From the NCBI RefSeq assembly GCF_963675165.1, contig NC_087381.1:2418001-2482000 (forward strand): DNA of 64,000 bases, in the 5' to 3' direction. Below are positions 55,361 to 64,000 of this stretch, piece after piece. Under the pieces are notes generated by a model, which was not told the DNA's origin, searched no databases, and worked only from the letters and a program-made list of their open reading frames with translations. The stretch's first letter is position 1. Each line of letters opens with the position of its first letter. A program made the translations under genes and the position numbers. The DNA comes from Halichondria panicea. Taxonomy: Eukaryota > Porifera > Demospongiae > Suberitida > Halichondriidae.

Positions 55361-56356
55361 TGGTACGTTAAAATAATAAGTAATGGATACGAGTATTACT
55401 ATGTATGAAAAGCAAATATGAGACAGTAGTTAATGCACATCTAGCCTCGATCCCAGGCCGAGTTTTCGCTTTTAGTTCGCCTAACCGTTATAAAAGCGAA
55501 AACTCGGCCTGGGATCGAGGCTAATGCACATCATGCGCGGTAGATTGTACACTCTAAAAAACGACCATCGCACATTCTATATACCGTATAGTTGGTTATT
55601 TTCTTCGATTTATAGAGCATCACACGAAAATGAAATTATTGCACTGCAATAGGTTCAACATCACTATAATTATTGAGCTGTATGAATATTTAAAATACGC
55701 AAATGGTAGTTCATACAAAATAATTTGCACTAATGAAAATTACCCGCTATACGGTACTAAGAAAAGGACGAAAATATAGGTGCAGTCAGACGATAAGACA
55801 GTTATCATACACCTCTGTGTTGAAAAGCCCTTTCCCATGTTAAGTGACGTACATATACGTAGCACTTTCGTTAGTATTCTAATTAGATAAAAAGGTTCAT
55901 GGGACAACAATTCTATCGATTATTCGGAAGCAATTGAGGAAGCACTTGAGAAGCTTGTGAAACATAAAAACGTGGTTACTGTAGCTATAGGTGTAAACTT
56001 AATTTCATTTGAGAATATCATATACATGATGATGTAGCTGCAGCCATGCTTGTGTCAATGCCACAGATTATAACTTCCAATAATTGATTAGTACAACCAG
56101 TAGGTTGTACATAGGATTGACAGTGCAGTAGTGTGTTTTCAATTATTGCACAAATTTTGACTTGTGTTTAGACTGCTCTATTTCTGCAGGGAAGGGCCAC
56201 ATCAAGAAACTGAGTTGACAGATAGCTTAGTTAGCCTTTTATCTGTCTAAATGTGTGAAATTATAGTCAATGAATATACTCATGCATTACTATTGATATT
56301 TGAAAAATTGCACTATTTTCATATTTCACCGCGTTTCGTCTGACTGACTAAGTAAG

Positions 56357-56756
56357 TACCGTATATCTTCTAATTTATCGGACAGTAAAAAATAATTATT
56401 TTGGAAATTGTCCGGGTATAATTGGAACAGATTTTTATAGAGCATGCAAAGTGTCCGGAATAATTAGAACAAGCAAGCAGCTGCATGCGAGCTAGCTAAG
56501 TTTAATAGAACAGTGTGCGACTGAATAGTTGCACTAGCTATCTAAAACTAGCTACTCAAAGCTATCTAACTGCAGCACTCTAAGTCTTACTTGCCGTCTA
56601 TGGAATGAAACTCAACTTTTCAAGGGTATTGTCCGGATATTTAGAACAAATGTAATATTAAAGCACTGGAGTGTCCGTTGTATTAGAACAACGAAAATTG
56701 CCCAAAAGAGTGTCCGGGGTAATTAGAAGTGTCCGATAAATTAGAAGATATACGGT
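56357..56756. mobile_element. MITE with ends taccgtatatcttctaattt
   Basis: The inverted ends are 'taccgtatatcttctaattt' and 'aaattagaagatatacggta'. The body repeats the word TGTCCGG several times in both orientations. It sits in an AAGT-rich target. Confidence 0.75.
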
Positions 56757-56767
56757 AAGTAAGTAAG

Positions 56768-57124
56768 TACCGTATATGCTTGATCAGGAGCCGCGGCTAC
56801 TAAATGTTTCATTTTGCTGGAAGAGGAGGCTACAATTCAAGAGAGGCCACTGTTCAAGAGCGGCGTTTATTAGCTCCAGATAATTTAGTTTGTCATCTAA
56901 AGTTGTTTTCACCTGCATAAACTTGAACTCTGCCATGAGAAAGTCTTTGTGAAGCACTAACAAGCTGCTACTTGTAGCTACGTTTTGGCCCACGTACAGA
57001 AATGCTAGTTCACTGAGGCTACTATTTGAGAGCGGCTACTAAATGTTTCATTTTGCTAGCAAGGGAGGCTACTATTTGAGTGCGGCCTTTATACAAGAGC
57101 GGCCTCTGATCGAGCATATACGGT
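56768..57124. mobile_element. MITE with ends taccgtatatgcttgatca
   Basis: The inverted ends are 'taccgtatatgcttgatcag' and 'ctgatcgagcatatacggta'. The interior repeats 'gaggctac' and 'gagcggc' blocks. It abuts the previous element with only 'agtaagtaag'-type sequence between them. Confidence 0.75.
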
Positions 57125-57129
57125 AAGTA

Positions 57130-57687
57130 ACTTTCTTGGAAAGCATTTCCTCCTTGTACAGACATGTTCAGAAGATGCTAGATTACAGCCTCTAGTCGAC
57201 TAGAACCCCGACCATGGGCGTTTTTCTCAGAATTTCGTCCGCTTCCAAGAGGCAGATGACCTCTCAGGCTCCACTTTTCTTACCTATGCAATTCCGCCAT
57301 CTTTAAATGACTGCCACAGCAACGCACATGGCAACTTATGAGATGGGCGTGGCTGGTTAACCGGCTGTGACATCGATCGGTACACAAACGTAAACAGTCC
57401 CTAGTTGAGTCCTTTTCTCCAACTTCTTTCCATTCCAACTCAGGTATGCTACTGGCTAGATCTACCATAGGCCTCCATGCTTTTGCACTTTGAAGTATAC
57501 ACTCTAGTATATAACATGCATAGATAAATGAACACTGTAATAAGAATTGTGTTCATATATTCCAGTCGAGTCTGCATGGCCTGTCTTCTCTTCTCTTCTT
57601 GAACTTCTCTTGCTTCTTGACATTCCTCTTAGGCATTTCACATATCATTATAAAAATACTGCTGTACTGAAAAAGAAAGGGAATCAA
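57130..57687. other. Intergenic, no gene seen
   Basis: A short minus-strand open frame (57468-57280) has no recognisable features. Nothing else stands out. Confidence 0.4.
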
Positions 57688-58168
57688 ACTAAAAAAACAT
57701 TTGCAATGTGAACGTTGCTAGGATTGCCAGGAAAAGAAAAGCGTGAAAAAGTAAAGAAACAAGAAATTCGGCGAGTGCATAACTCCAATCCGTTACAACG
57801 CCATGAACATGTACAGCCGAGTGGCCTACTGTTGATAATGATTTTAGAATCAAAATACAAATTGGGTAAAAATGAACCACGAATCACTGAATTCACAATC
57901 ATCCACCCACACATCCAACACTTGCATGTTTGCTCAACACTGTAAGGAAAAACATCACAAACATTATATAGCTTGCAAAAAATTCACTATAATTATACTG
58001 AAGGGAAAAGCACAAACTGAACGAACAAAAAAATTGAAACAGTACATGTGAATGAAGTTGTAACGGATTGGAGTTATGCACTCGCCGAATTTCTTGTTTC
58101 TTTACTTTTTCACGCTTTTCTTTTCCTGGCAATCCTAGCAACGTTCACATTGCAAATGTTTTTTTAGT
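57688..58168. mobile_element. Fold-back element with ~113-bp near-perfect arms
   Basis: The left arm at about 57688-57800 and the right arm at about 58055-58168 are reverse complements: 'aaactaaaaaaacatttgca' against 'tgcaaatgtttttttagttt'. They enclose about 250 bp. The identity of the arms implies a recent insertion or gene conversion. A lone arm lies at 54418-54535. Confidence 0.8.
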
Positions 58169-58482
58169 TTGATTGTTTATAAGCATTTGATGAAATTTTT
58201 TGATTGTAAAGCATTCAGAAATGCAGCCCTACTGTGTGCAAACTTTTAGTTTCATTTGAGAATATCGTATACATGATGATGTAGCTGCAGCCATGCTTGT
58301 GTTGATGCCACAGACAATAATTGATTGTTCAGAAGCACTTGATGAATATTTGCTTGTAAAGCATTCAGAAATGCAGCCCTACTGTGTGCGTGCTAAGTTT
58401 CATGTGAGAAGTCAATAAATGTAGCTCTTGTGTCAAATGCAACAGATTGTAGTGAATTCGAATTTGAACGTATGGTTTAGCC

Positions 58483-60012
58483 ATGAAGTGCAAGTACAGA
58501 GTGAGATGGTTCTATTCCAAAGGAGCACTACTTGTTTTGTTCTGGTTACTGCTTGTTACATTTGTCATCATATCAATGAATCAGATGATTTTCTTGCCTT
58601 CCATAAAATATTCAACAGATGGCTATTGGATGTACGGTGTTTTATTGCTTCTGTTAATTTTGACGGTGCCACTAACAGGATGGCTGGCTGACGCAAAGTT
58701 TGGAAACTATAAAGTAGTAAGATTTGGTGTATTGCTTTTATTCCTTGCTACTGTTTTTAATTGCTTCTATCACTTAATTGCACCGTTTGTAGGTAACGCT
58801 TTGGTTCTGAAATTGTTTTTGTTTCTGATTTATGTTTTTTTAATTATAGGATGTGTTGGTTGCTCTTTAGTATTGTTTCAACTGGGTATGGATCAGATGC
58901 CTGATGCTTCAAGCTCCAGCATTAGCAGCTTTATCACTTGGTTTGTATATTGTGCTATATTAGGAAGCTATTTAAGCAATGTTTTATATACTCTGAAGGT
59001 AGACTGTTTGGATGTTTCATTGTATACCAACTACCAACAGGTTTGGAGCTTGCTTCTTGTTCTGTCTTTAAGCTGTGTTCTTATTTCAGATTTTTGTCTC
59101 TCCAAAAATTGGCTAATAATTGAACCAAAGTCACCTAACTCCCTCAGAACCATCTACCAAGTTCTCAAGTTTGCAGCCAAGCACAAAGCTCCCCTCAATC
59201 GCAGTGCTCTCACTGCATACTGGGAGGAAGACATACCTTCAAGAGTTGACTTGGGAAAGTCGAGATATGGTGGTCCATTCACTACAGAGCAAGTTGAAGA
59301 TGTAAAGACTATGTTTCGTATTTTCCTGGTAGGCTTGTCATTAATGGTGATTGGCTTGCCTATTTCCTTGCATCCACACAATGTTGATATACCTAGTGGT
59401 CTGAACATATGTAATTCACATATAGTGAGATCATTTTCATATAATGTGAATTTATGTTTCATAGTTTGGACTTTATTGCACGAGTTTCTAATCTTTCCAC
59501 TGCTTAGAGACAGACTTCCAAGTATTCTAAAGAGGATAGGAATTGCTTCATTTCTTTTTGTTGTCATTAGTTTGATATGCCTGATTCTGAGCCTCATTAA
59601 TTATCACTTTGAAGGAGGTTTGATAGCAATTGATTGGACCGTTTCTGTACTTTACGGATCAATGCAAGGATTGATTACTCAAACTTTTACCACTTCAGTA
59701 CTTGAATTTCTTTGTTCCCAATCACCATACAGCATGAGAGGTCTTCTCACAGCATGTATAGCTGTCTTAATTATTTTATCTTCCATACTCAGTTCTGGTA
59801 CAACTTTTTTATTGAAGAAATATTATACTTGTGAGGCAAGCTTGTGTTTTCCTGTGTCTTGGTGTGTGAAAGTAACTCTAAGCAGTATTGGACTAATCTT
59901 TTACTGTGTTATGGCTCGTCGGTACAAGAGAAGAGTGAGGGGAGATGGTTATTTTGCACAGACAATTGTGGAAGAAGTTTACGATCGTTATCTCACTCCA
60001 AGAGACAACTAG
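58483..60012 (+). CDS. POT/SLC15-like (MFS) transporter (copy 4, intact)
   Basis: Intronless, 509 aa. It is the closest relative of the nested copy at 35624-37150, including the same start region and the tail [14 protein letters not shown]. It keeps [61 protein letters not shown] and [16 protein letters not shown] 3-bp insertion adds an Ala in the central loop (RSALTAYWEED against RSALTYWEE). It lacks ExxER, as do its paralogs. A decayed copy of oxidase exon 17 follows it. Confidence 0.88.
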   Translation: MKCKYRVRWFYSKGALLVLFWLLLVTFVIISMNQMIFLPSIKYSTDGYWMYGVLLLLLILTVPLTGWLADAKFGNYKVVRFGVLLLFLATVFNCFYHLIAPFVGNALVLKLFLFLIYVFLIIGCVGCSLVLFQLGMDQMPDASSSSISSFITWFVYCAILGSYLSNVLYTLKVDCLDVSLYTNYQQVWSLLLVLSLSCVLISDFCLSKNWLIIEPKSPNSLRTIYQVLKFAAKHKAPLNRSALTAYWEEDIPSRVDLGKSRYGGPFTTEQVEDVKTMFRIFLVGLSLMVIGLPISLHPHNVDIPSGLNICNSHIVRSFSYNVNLCFIVWTLLHEFLIFPLLRDRLPSILKRIGIASFLFVVISLICLILSLINYHFEGGLIAIDWTVSVLYGSMQGLITQTFTTSVLEFLCSQSPYSMRGLLTACIAVLIILSSILSSGTTFLLKKYYTCEASLCFPVSWCVKVTLSSIGLIFYCVMARRYKRRVRGDGYFAQTIVEEVYDRYLTPRDN

Positions 60013-60151
60013 CTATTTTAACAGACTGTAACATGTATATAATTATATAGTATTTTGGTATTACAACTTTAGCAGTCATTACTATTATCATAGTTAGTGC
60101 ATGTATACTCACTCGTTACTTTGCTTTATATTTGTGTATGTACATGTTTTT

Positions 60152-60203
60152 AAGAGGTGTTCAGGGAGAAAATATCACACTTGAACAGCTAGGTGCTTGC
60201 TGG
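60152..60203 (+). pseudogene. Decayed copy of oxidase exon 17
   Basis: 'gaggtgttcagggagaaaat' and 'gtgcttgctggtgagta' match oxidase exon 17 and its donor (38246-38310). It lies at the same relative position 3' of the transporter as the functional exon. Confidence 0.75.
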
Positions 60204-60209
60204 TGAGTA

Positions 60210-61390
60210 GTATACTATGCTGTTATCTGTTAAACCAGCATGCATTCCGACTGTGTTGTTAATTCGTGTGTACACCGATGAAGTTGTAGTATAACCGAGT
60301 TACTTCATCTCATAGTTTCATCACCTCGCAAAGAATGGCACTTTTCTTTATAGGATTTTGTGGTTCACCATACTGTATAGCAGGTATAAGGTTTTGAAAA
60401 TGAGACAATTGAACTATATTATTGTTAATTTTAAACTCGACGATTATGGTGCATGGCATTACTTATCACGTGGGATATAATATACTGGGACTGAGTAGTA
60501 GACTATAGTGAGCTAATCAATTTGTAAGAAGAGAGACTCTGCATTACAATACAAAAGCACAAGAATTAATTTCGTATTAGCAAACTATACAAACGACAGA
60601 ACCAAACAACAGAACCAACAACAACTGAAAAGGGTAATGAATGGACAACTATATATTTATAAGAGTCAGGCCCCAGGGGGGTGATGATTGAGAATAATCC
60701 AGAATAGTCCAGAATAATCCGGAGAGGAAGGGTGCATGATAATCGGAAACCAAGGAAAAACTGTGATCACACAACATCATAAATGTGGTATAACAAGTGT
60801 GATAAATACATAACAAAACACATCAGGATAGAATAGGATAGGTCAAGATAGATCACAGCACATCATGAACAATCACGCTCTCGCCAGTACACAGCAACAG
60901 CCTATTCTGATTCAAACTTTGAAAAAATTTTCATGCCTAATCACGTGCTGAGATCCATGAAGTAGTGAATCTGATAATACTGAGTGCATGGGAAAGGTTT
61001 ATGATTAGCATACATATTGAACCACATCAAAGAAAGAGAAAGATAACACCGCCTTTGTGTTGAAAGGTTCTTTGGGAAGCTTCCCAGTGTACTAAGTGAA
61101 TTTGATGTGGCTATTATAATAATAGCACTTTCAAATTGGGGAAATTTCGCTTGTGAATCTCAATGCACATGCATGCAGACTAATGAATTTTAATGAGGCT
61201 CATCATTTAATATAATTATACTGTTAGCAAGAAAGATAAACATTTTTCCGTTTTATCGAGGTTTGATAATCAATATAAATACACACAATTAACACAACAC
61301 TCGTTTTTACACCGTCAATAAGAAAGTTAGACCTTAGACCTTAATTATGTTAAAAGCCTTTCCAAAGCCTTTTGGAAAACCTAATTAGTC
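60210..61390. other. Intergenic, with traces of the duplicated block
   Basis: 60935-60968 ('gctgagatccatgaagtagt') matches the end of oxidase exon 16. The following text ('cctttgtgttgaaaggttct') matches sequence just 3' of that exon. The rest shows no gene. Confidence 0.5.
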
Positions 61391-61392
61391 TA

Positions 61393-61945
61393 TTATGCCT
61401 CGGTGCGCATGCACAAGCGAGGTATACGGTAGTGTGGTTGTGTGTGTGTGTGTGTGGACCGCTACAGCTGCTCAAGGATGAATCAAGTGCAAGTAAGAGT
61501 TTCTATAGGCTTCTAGTCATGTTTACTTGGATTTTAATTCGTGGATTTGCAAAATAATGCTTTGTTCTCGAGTTATGCCTAGTTTTGCTTACTTGGAATG
61601 CCTTTTCAGAAGAGTCCGTAGCAAAACTTGTTCACCGAGTGTTACTACTCTACTTAGTAGTTAGCTCTGCATTAGAACGCTAGCTATTGGTAGCTGCTGT
61701 GCAAGAGTGAGCAGAGAGCTGCAAGGCTCTGCTGACTTGCAGCCATAATTTTAGACTTTTGGCATCGATCGTTTTTAACAACAATCATGGTTGATCATTA
61801 CCCACTATTCGGTTGATTGCATGCAGCAAAATTAAAGATGTTCATCATGATAATTATAATCAATGTGTGTATAAAAGCTAGCTATTAGTAGTTTTATGTT
61901 ATGTAGCTTTGGCACCTCCACCGAGGCATCAGCACCCGCGGTGCT
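61393..61945 (+). repeat. Interspersed repeat of about 500 bp (copy 4)
   Basis: Same-strand copy of 8204-8710. It starts 'tattatgcctcggtgcgcat', contains the (GT)n tract, and ends 'cacctccaccgaggcatcag'. It lies directly 5' of the last transporter copy's flank module. Confidence 0.7.
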
Positions 61946-62127
61946 TTCATTGATACATGCAGCACTAGGTGAATACATGTGTGAATCATTGGAATTGCTG
62001 CCTCACTCTATATGGTATACTTTTAGTTTCATTTGGAAATCATATAGATCTATAGCTATACTTGCGCCATGCCATAATATTATAGCTATAGTGGATACAG
62101 TGAAATTGGACACATGGTAATTAAGCC

Positions 62128-63667
62128 ATGAAGTGCAAGTACAGAGTGAGATGGTTCTATTCCAAAGGAGCACTACTTGTTCTGTTCTGGTTACTGCTTA
62201 TCACCTTTGTCATCACATCAATGCTCAAAGTTTTTCCGAGTCCTTCCACAACATTAACAAATGATTTATACACTTGGATGTATGGTGTTTTATTAATTCT
62301 GTCGCTTTTGGTTGGGCCACTGGCAGGATGGCTGGCTGATGCTAAGTTTGGAAACTATAAAGTAGTAAGATTTGGTGTATGGCTTTATTTCTGGCTACTG
62401 TTCATAATTGCTTCTATTACTTAATTGCAGACAACACTTTGGCCCTGAGATTATTATTGTTTGTGATATACATTTTGTTTATTGCAGGATGTGTTAGTTC
62501 TTTTTTGGTATTGTTTCAACTGGGTACATGGATCAGTCGCCTGATGAGCTAGATGCTTCAAGCTCCAGCATTAGCAGTTATATCACTTGGTTTGCTTGTA
62601 GTGGTATATTGGGAGCCTATTGTAGCAATTTCTTATCTACTTTGAAGTTGTTTTGCTTGCAGGATGTTTCATGGTACTCTAACTACCAACAGGTTTGGAG
62701 CTTGCTTCTTGTTCTGTCTTTAAGCTGTGTTCTTATTTTGGATTTTTGTCTCTCCCGAAAATGGATAATAATTGAACCAAAGTCACCAAACTCTCTCAGA
62801 ACCATCTAATATACCAAGTTCTCAAGTTTGCAGCCAAGCATAAAGCTCTCCTCAATCACAGTGCTCTCACATACTGGGAGGAAGACATTCCTTCAAGAAT
62901 GGACCTGGGAAAGTCAAGATATGGTGGTCCATTCACTACAGAGAAAGTTGAAGATGTAAAGACTATGTTTCGTATTTTCCTGGTAGGCTTGTCATTAATG
63001 GTGATTGGCTTGTCTATTTCCTTGCATCCAGGCTATTTAATATGCCCAGGGGTCTGAACATATGTAATTCACATAATTATAGTGAGATCATTTTCATATA
63101 ATTTGAATTTATGTTTCATAGTTTGGACTTTATTGCACGAGTTTCTAATATTTCCGCTGCTTAGAGTCAGGTTTCAAAGTATTTTAAAGAGGATATAGGA
63201 ATTGCTTCATTTCTTTTTGTTGTCGTTAGTTTGATATGCCTGATTCTGAAGCTCATTAATTATCACTTTGAAGGAAGTTTGATAGCAATAGATTGGACTG
63301 TTCTTGTACTTTACGGATCAATGCAAGGATTGCTTTCTCAAACTTTTTTCACTTCAGCAGTTGAATTTATTGTTCTCAATCACCATACAGCATGAGAGGT
63401 CTGCTTACAGCATGTTTAGTTATTTTGTCTTCCATACTCAGTTCTGGTACAACTTTTTTATTGGAGAAATATACTTGTCAGGCAAGTTGGTGTTTTCCTG
63501 TGTCTTGGTGTGTAAAAGTAACTCTAAGCAGTATTGGACTAATCTTTTACTGTGTTGTGGCTCGTCAGTACAAGAGAATAGTGAGGGGAGATGGTTATTT
63601 TGCACAGACAATTGTGGAAGAAGTTTACGATCGTTATATCACTCCAAGAGACGTACAACTAGACTAG
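62128..63667 (+). pseudogene. POT/SLC15-like transporter pseudogene (copy 5)
   Basis: It starts with the same [20 protein letters not shown] as its intact relatives but is broken many times. There is a deletion near 62385, CA plus a 9-bp insertion near 62525-62552, and an ATATA-type insertion creating a stop near 62809. Further insertions are AATT (63075-63078), TA near 63191 and GTAC (63653-63656), plus loss of bases near 63368. Conserved words survive in pieces ([19 protein letters not shown]). Confidence 0.9.
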
Positions 63668-63799
63668 TGACAGACTGTAACATGTATATACAGTACTTTG
63701 GTATTACAACTTTAGCAGTCATTAGTATTATCATAGTTAGTGCATGTATACTCTTTGCTGATCATGATTAGATTTGTGTATGTGCGCATGTTTTTAAGA

Positions 63800-63850
63800 G
63801 GTGTTCAGGGAGAAAATATCGCACTTGGACAGCTAGGTGCTTGCTGGTGA
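63800..63850 (+). pseudogene. Second decayed copy of oxidase exon 17
   Basis: 'gaggtgttcagggagaaaat', 'atcgcacttgga' and 'gtgcttgctggtgagtat' correspond to 60152-60203 and to the functional exon at 38246. It lies 3' of transporter copy 5. Confidence 0.75.
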
Positions 63851-64000
63851 GTATTATTTTTTAGTCAGTATACTATGCTGTTATCTGTGAAACCAGCATG
63901 TATTCTGACTGTGTTGCTTTAATTTGTTAATTCGTGTGTACACTGATGAAGTTGTTATAACCGAGTTACTTCATCTCATTATAGTATAATTTCATGTGTA

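Noticed and set aside
57684-58141. Near-identical open frames on opposite strands (about 76-80 codons)
   Set aside because: They are mirror images produced by the two arms of the inverted repeat at 57688-58168.

Overview
The window looks like nuclear DNA of an early-branching animal, most likely a demosponge, although the species cannot be fixed from sequence alone. It is AT-rich. Most genes have many short exons with canonical splice sites. The gene content is metazoan: a GABA-B-type receptor, scavenger-receptor cysteine-rich (SRCR) domains joined to a receptor tyrosine kinase, a membrane collagen, and RING/TRAF zinc-finger proteins. The space between genes is packed with small fold-back elements (MITEs) and with the palindromic words ATAATTAT and TGCATGCA.

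Layout. 1.3-7.4 kb (minus): a class C GPCR of GABA-B type in about 15 exons, interrupted at the first membrane helix by a fold-back repeat. 7.4-10.6 kb: repeats, a LINE remnant and a minisatellite. 10.65-12.79 kb (minus): a six-exon proline racemase/hydroxyproline epimerase-like enzyme that keeps both catalytic cysteines. 12.9-14.5 kb: a GC-rich hairpin cassette and unassigned exons. 15.5-24.3 kb (plus): four SRCR domains, a Thr/Pro stalk, one transmembrane helix and an intact tyrosine kinase domain; the fourth SRCR domain carries a 4-bp frameshift. 24.3-30.3 kb: LINE and MITE debris and an intronless type II membrane collagen (minus). 30.33-43.73 kb (plus): a 31-exon molybdo-flavoenzyme (1,275 aa) of the xanthine dehydrogenase/aldehyde oxidase family, with aldehyde-oxidase-like active-site changes. 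Its intron 16 holds an intronless POT/SLC15-like transporter gene. 45.2-49.3 kb: a head-to-head pair of intronless genes encoding RING, TRAF-type zinc fingers, coiled coil and a tyrosine-kinase-like domain that has lost catalytic residues. 50.2-63.7 kb: four more transporter copies, two intact and two broken, interleaved with decayed copies of oxidase exons 14-17.

How it fits together. The transporter array seems to have grown by duplicating a block that contained the transporter plus neighbouring oxidase exons. Comparing these copies, and other genes with their own repeated domains, shows a recurring mutation: very short palindromic insertions (CATG/TGCA, GTAC, AATT). Three of the CATG events break reading frames in three unrelated genes. 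The same words are the commonest palindromes in the surrounding non-coding DNA. This micro-insertion process, the RING-TRAF-pseudokinase architecture and the SRCR receptor kinase are the most promising candidates for undescribed biology here.
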